From Flavobacterium sp. 140616W15 (GTDB lineage Bacteria > Bacteroidota > Bacteroidia > Flavobacteriales > Flavobacteriaceae), in assembly GCF_003668995.1 (NCBI RefSeq), contig NZ_CP033068.1, forward strand, positions 3,782,001-3,846,000: 64,000 bases of DNA, in the 5' to 3' direction. The notes below the pieces were generated by a model. That model saw only the letters and a program-made list of their open reading frames with translations, was not told the DNA's origin and did no database searches. The position numbers and the translations under genes were made by a program. Within the stretch, counting starts at the first letter, position 1; every line of letters begins with the position of its first letter. Positions 35,448-43,545 of the stretch are shown piece by piece.

Positions 35448-36341
35448 TTACATAATGTTTTTTCGTTTAAACCATATATAGATAAAAACACACATGACAA
35501 ACATAAAAATAATTGCGTACAAATACCCAAATTTCCATTCTAATTCTGGCATAAATTTAAAATTCATTCCATAAACCCCAACCAAAAAGGTAAGAGGCAA
35601 GAAGAAAGCAGAAAAAACTGTTAATAATTTAACGACATCATTATTTTTTTGAGCCGTAACAGATAAGAAAGTATTCATTAAGTTAATCGCATCTTCCATA
35701 GCCTCTTCATAAGCAAGTATAAGCTTAATAAGATTGTCTTTTACATCTTCAAGTGCAGAAGCATTTTCTTCTGGAACATGAACCTTATTAATAACATTTT
35801 GCGTAAGCACTAAAAGTTTTTTGGTAATTCTGGTTTCAGCTTTTTGAAAATACAAATCTTCCAAAGAGATTTTATTTTGCTGTTTTAAGAAAATAGTTTT
35901 TTCAACTTCATCTATCTGATCCGTTTGCCATTGCGAAGGGGCACTATAGGTAAGAATAATTTCTTTAAAAATGCGTATTAGCAATTCATAAACAGAAGTG
36001 CACTTTAAATCAGATTTAAAAATATCCTCCAAAAAAGAAAAAGGAGTTCTATGAATCGTTATTAATTGTTTTTCATTATAAAAAAAAGCAACCTTATTTG
36101 ACAACTCTTCTACAGTAGAATTGTTATCATATTCATTTGCAGTATAAGCTCTTAGAATGATAAAATTAAAATTCTTAATCTTTTCTACTTTAGGTAAATG
36201 TCCGTGTTCCACCGAATCTTTGACTGGAAAAACCTCCAAATCAAACTTTTGGGCAATATCTTCTAATTGTGCTTCTGTTGGTCCTTTTATGTCGAGCCAA
36301 TTAAACGATTCAAATGATTTTTCGGAGATATTTTTTGCCAT
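35448..36341 (-). CDS. CorA-family divalent cation transporter (first copy)
   Basis: The 297-residue protein has a cytoplasmic N-terminal domain, a long stalk helix and two C-terminal TM helices (about 236-256 and 268-290) separated by the CorA signature GMN in VGVYGMNFKFMP (about 251-256), which forms the pore mouth. Members carry Mg2+, Co2+ or Ni2+, or Zn2+ efflux in ZntB; the sequence does not tell which. A second CorA gene follows upstream on the same strand with a 103-bp gap. Confidence 0.9.
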   Translation of the reverse strand: MAKNISEKSFESFNWLDIKGPTEAQLEDIAQKFDLEVFPVKDSVEHGHLPKVEKIKNFNFIILRAYTANEYDNNSTVEELSNKVAFFYNEKQLITIHRTPFSFLEDIFKSDLKCTSVYELLIRIFKEIILTYSAPSQWQTDQIDEVEKTIFLKQQNKISLEDLYFQKAETRITKKLLVLTQNVINKVHVPEENASALEDVKDNLIKLILAYEEAMEDAINLMNTFLSVTAQKNNDVVKLLTVFSAFFLPLTFLVGVYGMNFKFMPELEWKFGYLYAIIFMFVMCVFIYIWFKRKNIM

Positions 36342-36444
36342 TATACTATTTAGTTTTTAATTAGGATTGATTCAAAACCATATAAAGTTAACGATTAAGA
36401 ATTTAAAGTCATCAAGATGGTCTTTATTCCTCTTAAAAACTAAA

Positions 36445-37371
36445 CTAAAACATGTTTTTTTTCTTAAATAAGAAAACCCCACATATTGATATTAACAATG
36501 AAATCAATAAAATAACAACAAAACCATAGCTGTTTTCCTGAAGATTATTAGGAACATTCATTCCATATAAGCTTGCTACCAAAGTTGGAATCATCAAAAT
36601 TATAGAAATAGAAGTTAATCTTTTCATGATAACATTCAAGTTATTCGAGATTACCGACGCATAGGCATCCATCATTCCTGTCAAGATATTACTATAAATG
36701 TTTGTAGTTTCTTCTGCTTGTCTCAACTCGATTTCAACATCCTCGAGTAAAACAGGATCAAAATCTTCTTTATGGTTTTTCAGATTTTTTATTCTATGAA
36801 ACAACATATCGTTGCCTTTTAATGAAGTGATAAAAAATACCAAACATTTCTCTATTTGAAGTAATGCTTGTAATTCTTCGTTTTTAATTGATTTTTCAAG
36901 GTTGTCTTCAGCCAATCGAATTCGCTGATTTATTTGCTTTAAATATTTTAAGAACCAAATACTAGAAGACAAAAGCAACCTTAAAACCAAATCAAAATGG
37001 TTCTTTACATCCGATTTTTTTCGTTGGGTATATAAAACAAAATCTGATAAAATTTCTGCTTGATGAAAACTTAGCGATACAAAGACATCATCTTTAAACA
37101 TTAAGCCCAAAGGGGCTGTATTGAATGGTAATTTTGCATCATTACTTTTAAAAGGAATCCGCAATATAATAAGAAACCAGCCGTTTTCGATTTCAATACG
37201 TGGCCGTTCATCAATATCTTCAATGTCGTTATAAAAAGCTTCAGGGATTTGTAATTCGTGGAGTAAAAATTTAGTTTCTTCCTGTGTCGGACAAACTACA
37301 TTAATCCATTTGTTGTTCTCACGGTTTTCTGTTGGAAATAATCCGTTGTTGTTTTTGTAAAAGGTAATCAT
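36445..37371 (-). CDS. CorA-family divalent cation transporter (second copy)
   Basis: The 308-residue CorA-like protein has the same layout and GMN motif in ASLYGMNVPNN (about 268-278), with TM helices near 250-270 and 283-303. It shares only low similarity with its neighbour, so the pair is not a recent duplication; a hetero-oligomer or different ion preference is possible. It is preceded by about 145 bp of AT-rich sequence after the 3-hydroxyanthranilate dioxygenase gene. Confidence 0.9.
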   Translation of the reverse strand: MITFYKNNNGLFPTENRENNKWINVVCPTQEETKFLLHELQIPEAFYNDIEDIDERPRIEIENGWFLIILRIPFKSNDAKLPFNTAPLGLMFKDDVFVSLSFHQAEILSDFVLYTQRKKSDVKNHFDLVLRLLLSSSIWFLKYLKQINQRIRLAEDNLEKSIKNEELQALLQIEKCLVFFITSLKGNDMLFHRIKNLKNHKEDFDPVLLEDVEIELRQAEETTNIYSNILTGMMDAYASVISNNLNVIMKRLTSISIILMIPTLVASLYGMNVPNNLQENSYGFVVILLISLLISICGVFLFKKKNMF

Positions 37372-37516
37372 AATGCAAAACGTTATTTTAGGAATAGCGC
37401 ATGCAAGATGCCACAGCTACTCCTGTTTATCTATCTTCTTCCTCGAATAATAATCGTCCATATGGATAATTTATTTTTTTTTGCAAAAGTATGCCTTTTA
37501 TATAAAAAACTCAGAA

Positions 37517-38056
37517 TTATTTTTTTGCCACAAATCTGGGGTCAGATTCCATCACAGTACCACATTTAGTACAAGTTCTCAAATCCTTAGAATTATAGAA
37601 ATGTTCAAAGTGTGGCAAGAAATCTTTCTCGATATTATGAAGTTCAAAAAACACTTCGTACAATTTATGATTGCAATTATCACAATGCCAAAGCAATCCA
37701 TCTTTATGTCCTTTTCCTGCTCGTTTTCTTTCGATTACTAAGCCTATAGAACCTTCTGAACGCACTGGAGAATGAGGTACACGAGCAGGATGAAGATACA
37801 TATCTCCTGCATGTAAATCCATTTCTTTACGCTCTCCATCTTCCTGAATAATAACTTTTATACTTCCCTCAAGCTGGTAAAACAACTCTTCGGTTTCGTT
37901 ATAATGGTAGTCTTTTCGGGCATTTGGTCCCGCAACAACCATTACAATATAGTCATCCGATTCAACATATAAATTTTTATTACCTACTGGGGGTTTAAGT
38001 AAGTGACGGTTTTCATCAATCCATTTAGTAAGATTGAATGGTTTTGCAATAGCCAT
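37517..38056 (-). CDS. nbaC: 3-hydroxyanthranilate 3,4-dioxygenase
   Basis: The 179-residue cupin opens the aromatic ring of 3-hydroxyanthranilate in the kynurenine route of tryptophan breakdown or NAD synthesis. Iron ligands are visible in DYHYNETEELFYQ (histidine about 51, glutamate about 57) and HPARVPHSP (histidine about 95). The C-terminal pairs CDNCN (about 126) and CTKCG (about 163) form the rubredoxin-like second iron site of bacterial enzymes. Length is normal. Other kynurenine genes are not adjacent in the window. Confidence 0.93.
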   Translation of the reverse strand: MAIAKPFNLTKWIDENRHLLKPPVGNKNLYVESDDYIVMVVAGPNARKDYHYNETEELFYQLEGSIKVIIQEDGERKEMDLHAGDMYLHPARVPHSPVRSEGSIGLVIERKRAGKGHKDGLLWHCDNCNHKLYEVFFELHNIEKDFLPHFEHFYNSKDLRTCTKCGTVMESDPRFVAKK

Positions 38057-38104
38057 AATTATGAGATGCTAAGTTTTGAGGTGCTAAGTTAATAAAAAGT
38101 ATCA

Positions 38105-38197
38105 TGTAGAGGCGCACCGCAGTGCATCTTAGATATGATTTTATTTTATAATTCTTTTCGCAACTATACGTTAGACGCACTGCGGTGCATCTCTACA
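38105..38197. repeat. 93-bp inverted repeat (MITE-like, CACCGCAGTGC type)
   Basis: Terminal arms 38105-38129 and 38173-38197 are complementary at 22 of 25 positions, with core GCACCGCAGTGC. The middle of about 43 bp is AT-rich without an ORF. Arms of this type are, as I recall, widespread between genes in Flavobacterium. Just before it, 38073-38090 has a short direct repeat of GTGCTAAGTT/GATGCTAAGTT. Confidence 0.75.
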
Positions 38198-38202
38198 AAG
38201 CA

Positions 38203-39285
38203 TTACATTTTTTCTTTAATAAGATAGATATAAACTGGAAAATGATCACTAAATCCTACTTCGGTTCCTGCATGTCGTAACGGATATCCTTTGTATTTAC
38301 CTGAATTTTGTATTAAATACGATTTATTAAAAATTCCAGCTTTCCAGAATTGAAAAGAATTGAAGTCTGATTTAATTAAAGATTGGCTAACTAAAATCTG
38401 GTCAAAAACATCCCACCAATCTCGATAGGCAATAGTTCCCATTCCTCTCTTTGCCATATCCTCAAATGGATTATACATTCCATACTCGCTAACATAATTC
38501 TTGTCCGCTTTAGCTCCTAGTGCAACTTTTACACTTTTATTATAAGGGCCATCATTAAAATCTCCCATTGTAATAACTTTAGCGTTAGGATTTATCCGTT
38601 GCAGGGAATCAATTATTTTTCGATTCAATGCACCCGCTGCTTCACGAAACGGACTCGATTTTTGTTCTCCACCAGAACGCGACGGCCAGTGATTAACAAT
38701 TATATTAATTTCCTCTCCATCAAGAAATCCCGTTACAAGTAATTGATCTCGAGTAAACACCCGTCTCTCCTTATTCTCAATTGTATCAGTAGCACTCACT
38801 ATCGGTTTTTTATAAATAATAAGCGGAATATTCGAATAAGTAACTGGTTTAAAATATTTCTTCTGATATAACAGGGCTACGTCGATACCCCGATGATCTG
38901 GCGAGTCAAAATGAATAATTCCAAATTCTTTATCTATTAACTTGGGTTGTTTTATTAAATCCTCCAGAACTCCCCTATTTTCTATTTCGGCACACCCAAT
39001 AAATGTTGGCGGATTAGGATTTTCGGGCATTCCAATTTCAGACATGACTCTGGCGAGGTTCTCTAATTTTTTAAAATATCTTTGAGATGTCCAATGTCTA
39101 GAACCTTTTGGCGTCCATTCATCATCGCGAATAGTTGGATTGTTTATGGTATCAAAAAGATTTTCGACATTATAAAAAGCCACAGTATGAATAACATACT
39201 TTTTCGTTTGTGCTTGTAGCTGTAGTAGCAATAAATTAAAAAAAATTAAAGCCGAAAAAGTAATTGTTCTCATTGCTACTCTCAT
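38203..39285 (-). CDS. Secreted endonuclease/exonuclease/phosphatase-fold protein
   Basis: The 360-residue protein has an N-terminal signal peptide (about 1-26; an ATG four codons in may be the true start). The EEP-fold motifs are FYNVENLFD (about 36-44), CAEIENR (about 98-104), IIVNHWPSRSGG (about 196-207), MGDFNDGP (about 241-248) and the closing GFSDHFPVYI with the catalytic Asp-His pair. It probably hydrolyses extracellular nucleic acid or phosphodiesters in the periplasm or outside, though phosphatase activity cannot be excluded. It is followed downstream by the MITE-like repeat. Confidence 0.87.
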   Translation of the reverse strand: MRVAMRTITFSALIFFNLLLLQLQAQTKKYVIHTVAFYNVENLFDTINNPTIRDDEWTPKGSRHWTSQRYFKKLENLARVMSEIGMPENPNPPTFIGCAEIENRGVLEDLIKQPKLIDKEFGIIHFDSPDHRGIDVALLYQKKYFKPVTYSNIPLIIYKKPIVSATDTIENKERRVFTRDQLLVTGFLDGEEINIIVNHWPSRSGGEQKSSPFREAAGALNRKIIDSLQRINPNAKVITMGDFNDGPYNKSVKVALGAKADKNYVSEYGMYNPFEDMAKRGMGTIAYRDWWDVFDQILVSQSLIKSDFNSFQFWKAGIFNKSYLIQNSGKYKGYPLRHAGTEVGFSDHFPVYIYLIKEKM

Positions 39286-39441
39286 TTATAAATACTAATT
39301 TTAAAGAAATTTCTTTCAAATATAAAACTAATTCATTTAAATAAGAAGTTTCAAAATACTTCTCATAATGGTTATCTTTGTTTTTAGATAATCTTATTTA
39401 AGCTATAAATAGAGGATTCACATTGCTAACATTGCCAAAAA

Positions 39442-40461
39442 ATGAAATATTTAACCACAACTCTGCTACTCTTTTTATTCAACTTTACTTTTGCTCAAAC
39501 AACTTTTAAGGTAAATAATTTCTCAAAAGCTCATTATGGAAAAATATTTATAGCCAACACTTCTCAAGTATTTTCAAAAGGTTGGGTCGCTATTTATGAT
39601 AAAAAAACTAATAAACAAATCATTAAGGTTGAATCAGAAGAATTAGCTTTGAGCTTACATAACGGAAAAGCTTTGGCAAACATAAAACAATTGCCTTATG
39701 GAGAACAGAGTCTGATTATGTATGAAGACTATAATTTTGATGGTATCAAAGATTTCGCCATCAATGACGGACAGAATAGTTGCTACCATGGCCCTTCTTT
39801 TAGAATATATTTAGGAACTAAAAACGATTTTAAATTTAGCCCCGAATTTACAGCACTGGCTCAAGACTATTGCGGAATGTTTCAGGTAGATTATAAGCAA
39901 AAGAAATTAAGTACAATGACTAAAAGCGGTTGCTGCTGGCATCAATTTTCAGAATTTATTGTCGAAAATAACAAACCCAAAGTAATTAAAATAGTCGAGG
40001 ACGACCAAATGAATTTTCCTTATAATAATTACAGCGAACAAAATTGGGATGGCAAGAAAATGGTAGTAAAAACAAAAAGAATGATTACCCTTGATGAAAA
40101 TGAAGGTATTAAAACTATACTATCATTTAACATTGATAAAAATCAAAAAAGAGTAGTTCTTTTTAATCATAATGACAGGACACTTAACTATGTTTTAATC
40201 GACAAAAATGATGAAGTAGAATTTTCTTACCCTATAAATACTGAATATCAAAATCCAGATTTTAATTTTGAAATGAAAAATAACACCCTAACATTTAAGA
40301 ATAAAGATGTTGTTTACACCATATATGACAACCAAAATTCTATTGGGATCACAATAACAACTAATGGAAAAACATACAATTGGACTGGAAACAGTACCAG
40401 CAAAAAAGGAAAATTAACAGATATAACTGCAACACCACTAGATAATGTTGTTGTAAACTAA
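39442..40461 (+). CDS. Secreted protein with XAC2610-like region
   Basis: The 339-residue protein has signal peptide MKYLTTTLLLFLFNFTFA. Residues about 85-180 contain YEDYNFDGIKDFAINDG, then cysteines in NSCYHGPSFRIYLG, DYCGMF and SGCCWHQ, the pattern of XAC2610-related proteins, which read as VCBS/EF-like Asp-rich loops followed by a compact Cys-containing domain. The rest is beta-rich and not recognised. It is probably periplasmic. It precedes the LD-carboxypeptidase gene by 10 bp, so the two may be co-expressed, but no functional link is known. Confidence 0.7.
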   Translation: MKYLTTTLLLFLFNFTFAQTTFKVNNFSKAHYGKIFIANTSQVFSKGWVAIYDKKTNKQIIKVESEELALSLHNGKALANIKQLPYGEQSLIMYEDYNFDGIKDFAINDGQNSCYHGPSFRIYLGTKNDFKFSPEFTALAQDYCGMFQVDYKQKKLSTMTKSGCCWHQFSEFIVENNKPKVIKIVEDDQMNFPYNNYSEQNWDGKKMVVKTKRMITLDENEGIKTILSFNIDKNQKRVVLFNHNDRTLNYVLIDKNDEVEFSYPINTEYQNPDFNFEMKNNTLTFKNKDVVYTIYDNQNSIGITITTNGKTYNWTGNSTSKKGKLTDITATPLDNVVVN

Positions 40462-40471
40462 AATTAGAAAA

Positions 40472-41476
40472 ATGAATACGACCCAATTACGATACCTAAA
40501 GAAACATTTTGCTTTTTGTAAATTCACATTTCTTATTTTTGCTTTACAATCATTCACCTGTCAATCTCAACAAAACATGATAACACCTCCTTATTTACAA
40601 AAAGGCGATACAGTTGCCCTAGTAGCAACAGCAAGAAAAAATATCGATGACAATTTAAAACCAACAATCGACTTACTTAAAAGTTGGGGAATAGAAACCG
40701 TAATAGGAAGTACAATAGGATTAGATACTAATCAGCTAGCTGGAACTGATGAGCAACGTGCAATCGATTTTCAACATCAAATGGACAATCCAAACATTAA
40801 AGCAATTTGGTGCGTGCGTGGTGGATATGGTACTGTTCGAATGATTGACTTACTTGACTTCACTAAATTTAAGCAACATCCTAAATGGGTCATAGGTTTT
40901 AGCGATGTCACAGTCTTACACAATCATCTTAATACAATGGGCTACAAATCCATTCACGGTGTGATGCCAGTAAGTATTCCTCGTGCAACACCTGATGCGA
41001 TTGCAACTATGAAAATGGCTTTGTTTGGCAACCCAATCTCCTATTCAGTTTCGCCAGACCCAATGAATCGATTTGGCAAAGCAACAGGTGAATTAGTTGG
41101 AGGTAATTTATCCATACTATATAGTCTATTAGGATCAAAATCAGCAATTGACTGCCGAGACAAAATACTTTTTATAGAAGATTTAGACGAATATCTTTAT
41201 CATATTGATCGTATGATGATGAACCTAAAGCGAAATGGATGTATCGAAAACCTAAAAGGAATTGTAATTGGTGCTATGACCAAAATGAAAGATAATGATA
41301 TCCCATGGGGGAAAAATGCATTAGAAATTATTGATGATGTTACCAAAAAATACGACATCCCTGTAATATTTAATTTTCCTGCAGGACACATCCAAGACAA
41401 TAGAGCATTGGTAATGGGAAGTACTGTTACAATCGAAGTTAATGCGGCAGGAAGCACGCTTGTTTTTAATAAATAA
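40472..41476 (+). CDS. LD-carboxypeptidase (S66 family), exported
   Basis: The 334-residue peptidase removes the terminal D-Ala from murein tetrapeptides in cell-wall recycling. The S66 catalytic serine is in GFSDVT (about 144). The region GGNLSILYSLLGS, the glutamate in FIEDLDEY and the C-terminal PAGHIQDNRALVMG with the catalytic histidine are all visible. Unlike E. coli LdcA, which is cytosolic, this one starts with a hydrophobic segment ending SFTCQS (cysteine about 30), so it is likely a periplasmic lipoprotein or exported form. ATG 40472 follows the previous gene by 10 bp. Confidence 0.9.
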   Translation: MNTTQLRYLKKHFAFCKFTFLIFALQSFTCQSQQNMITPPYLQKGDTVALVATARKNIDDNLKPTIDLLKSWGIETVIGSTIGLDTNQLAGTDEQRAIDFQHQMDNPNIKAIWCVRGGYGTVRMIDLLDFTKFKQHPKWVIGFSDVTVLHNHLNTMGYKSIHGVMPVSIPRATPDAIATMKMALFGNPISYSVSPDPMNRFGKATGELVGGNLSILYSLLGSKSAIDCRDKILFIEDLDEYLYHIDRMMMNLKRNGCIENLKGIVIGAMTKMKDNDIPWGKNALEIIDDVTKKYDIPVIFNFPAGHIQDNRALVMGSTVTIEVNAAGSTLVFNK

Positions 41477-41520
41477 TATAAACGATTACCTAGTCTAAGT
41501 ACTTATATAATTAAGTACAA

Positions 41521-41586
41521 TCTCCCAAAGACGCGGCCTTGCAAAGAAACCCAATTCAAACTTTGCAACGCTGCGTCTTTGCGTGA
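41521..41586. repeat. GCAAAG-type dispersed inverted repeat, copy 2
   Basis: The left arm CCCAAAGACGCGGCCTTGCA and the right arm TTTGCAACGCTGCGTCTTTG are complementary except for a few positions. The right arm, reverse-complemented, resembles the left arm of the element at 21387-21462 (shared CGCAAAGA...GCAAAG), so both belong to one dispersed family. Confidence 0.65.
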
Positions 41587-41649
41587 AAACTATTAGCGTA
41601 AAAAAAATGGAGACTAAAAACTGAATACTAACCTCTCAAAAAGCAAAAC

Positions 41650-42009
41650 ATGGCTGAACACAATGAGCTCGGAAAAAAAGGAGAAGATCTTGCTGTGGAA
41701 TATCTTCAACAAAATGGCTATAAAATTCTAGATCGGAATTGGAGTTTTCAAAAAGCTGAAATTGATATTATAGCCACCAAAGAAAACACAATGGCTATTG
41801 TAGAAGTAAAAACAAGATCGAGTCTTGACTTTGGCTTACCACAAGATTTTGTTAATCCAAAAAAAATTCAGCTACTTGTAAAAGCTGTAAATGCCTACAT
41901 AAACGATAGGGAAATGGATTTTGAAATTCGTTTTGATATCGTTGCAATTCACAAAAAAAAGGAATCGTTTGTTATAGAACATCTTATAGATGCTTTTTAT
42001 CACTTTTAA
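41650..42009 (+). CDS. YraN family protein (UPF0102)
   Basis: The 119-residue protein has the PD-(D/E)xK nuclease-like core: GEDLAVEYLQQNGYKILDRN (about 10-29), AEIDIIA (about 37-43) and the lysine of VEVKTRSS (about 54-61). The family is widespread and its substrate is not established; Holliday junction or damaged-DNA processing has been suggested from the fold. It is the expected size. A spacer of 117 bp with a strong promoter separates it from the next gene. Confidence 0.92.
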   Translation: MAEHNELGKKGEDLAVEYLQQNGYKILDRNWSFQKAEIDIIATKENTMAIVEVKTRSSLDFGLPQDFVNPKKIQLLVKAVNAYINDREMDFEIRFDIVAIHKKKESFVIEHLIDAFYHF

Positions 42010-42030
42010 CATAATTTTCTATTGTTATAT

Positions 42031-42061
42031 TTGTAACAAATTGTTTTTTAATTTATATTTG
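42031..42061 (+). promoter_or_regulatory. Promoter of the ACT-like gene
   Basis: TTG at 42031-42033, then exactly 20 bp, then TATATTTG at 42054-42061. A second TATATTTG overlaps the first element (42026-42033), so two start sites are possible. Confidence 0.7.
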
Positions 42062-42126
42062 CAAAAAAATATAACACACAATTAACTAAACCAACCACAC
42101 TAAGTTACTACAAAAACCAGAAAATT

Positions 42127-42783
42127 ATGAAAACTGTTTCCTCCATCGTAGAAAATTACATCAAAACGAAGCCTTTTTTATTAAATGCATTATCACTCGG
42201 CATTATTAATCTAACCTCATTATCTAGAAATATAATGACTGAATTAGAAAGCGAATTTGGCAAAGAAGTAAAACAAGGTGCTGTAGTAATGTCGTTAAAA
42301 CGACTAACGGAAGAATTAGATTTTAAATTAAATCATAAGATAAACAAAGTAATTAAGAATATTGGCGAGATTACAGTACGATCAGAACTTACAGATTATA
42401 CTTTTGCAGCATCTGAAACTGTTTTGAACAAACAAGCTGATTTAATATCTGACATTAATACATTATCAGATATATTCTATACCTCATCTCGTGGTGTTAA
42501 CGAAACCAATATTGTAGTTAGTAGCAGTATAAATCAACTAGTTGAAAAACACTTTGCTCGCGAAAAATTAATTCAGAAATTAAGCAATTTGGCTTCAATT
42601 ACTGTAAAATTACCAAAAGAAAACATTGTAGTTCCTGGTATATATTACTTTATTTTCCAACGTTTAGCATGGGAAGGAATTATAATAAATGAAGTTATCT
42701 CTACATCAAATGAATTTACAATATTAGTAAGTGAAGATCAAGTAGATATTGCTTTTAAAGTGATCAAAGACTTAAAAAACTAG
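42127..42783 (+). CDS. ACT-domain-like protein of unknown function
   Basis: The 218-residue soluble protein is conserved in Bacteroidetes and often labelled as aspartate-kinase-like because of C-terminal ACT-type strands (about 140-216, with LASITVKLPKENIVVPGIYY and FTILVSEDQVDIAFKVIKDL). The N-terminal ~95 residues are helical (NYIKTKPFLLNALSLGIINL) and resemble a small DNA-binding or dimerisation bundle. No kinase motifs are present, so it is not an aspartate kinase. A regulatory protein sensing a small ligand is a reasonable guess only. It has its own promoter and terminator. Confidence 0.6.
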   Translation: MKTVSSIVENYIKTKPFLLNALSLGIINLTSLSRNIMTELESEFGKEVKQGAVVMSLKRLTEELDFKLNHKINKVIKNIGEITVRSELTDYTFAASETVLNKQADLISDINTLSDIFYTSSRGVNETNIVVSSSINQLVEKHFAREKLIQKLSNLASITVKLPKENIVVPGIYYFIFQRLAWEGIIINEVISTSNEFTILVSEDQVDIAFKVIKDLKN

Positions 42784-42801
42784 ATTCCTTAATAAAAAAA
42801 T

Positions 42802-42844
42802 AAAAATCCCTTTTTTAGTTTAAAACTAAAAAGGGATTTTTTTT
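42802..42844 (+). terminator. Strong terminator after the ACT-like gene
   Basis: A stem of about 19 bp (AAAAATCCCTTTTTTAGTTT with its complement) followed by a long T-run. Confidence 0.9.
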
Positions 42845-43545
42845 ATTCTTCTACCGTTTTTGTACTATCAAAAATAGATATGAACAAATCCTTCCGCAAT
42901 AATTTTAATTAAAAAAGAGACAAATTTCTACTGGTAGGGTTCTTTTATAAGGAATTAAAATAGAATACATACTTCATAAACAACTACTTTTAGTGTTAAA
43001 AAAGTAGAATTCATCTCCCTCTTTATTTTTCCTTTTTATGCTTTATTTATTTTTTGAGCGCATCTCGATTTAAAAAAAAATAACAATTAAAGACTTAAAA
43101 TCCCCATTATGAGATTACTTGAAAATATTTCATTTTTCTCAATTTTACTTAATATTACAAAGACAAAACTTACTTTTTGTTGAATTTTAATTGTTCGTAT
43201 CAATAGAAAAACCCTCATGAACAACTTAATAATCTAATCAAGTAGTAGTTAATATTAGCTTAAAATCACCTTCAATTTATCTGTTTTATTTTCATGCAAA
43301 ATAATTTCTTAAAAAGATTCTTGGCTCAAAGCTAAAAAACAAACTGGTAGGTACTGGTGTATTATATATATGCAATCCTCTAAATTTGAATTTCATTATT
43401 CTTATAAAATTATATTCAAAAAAATAATATCATTATTTTAAAAGGAAAATGAATAAATAATGATAAAAATTTAATATCATAAACAAATAATACCTCAAAT
43501 AGAATAAAAAGCTTAACCAAAACCAGAAACCAAAAACTAACTAAA
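42845..43545 (+). other. AT-rich 700-bp region upstream of susC, no gene seen
   Basis: No credible coding frame was found. A -7-like TAAATTTG lies at 43381-43388, without a clear -33 element. AT-only inverted repeats follow (AAAATAAT-ATC-ATTATTTT at 43421-43439, and ATGATA/TATCAT about 43460-43485), which could fold in a leader of about 150 nt. No regulator gene is present here, unlike most such loci. Confidence 0.5.

Noticed and set aside
42127..42783. Annotation as aspartate kinase
   Set aside because: Only ACT-like strands are seen; kinase motifs are missing and the protein is too short.
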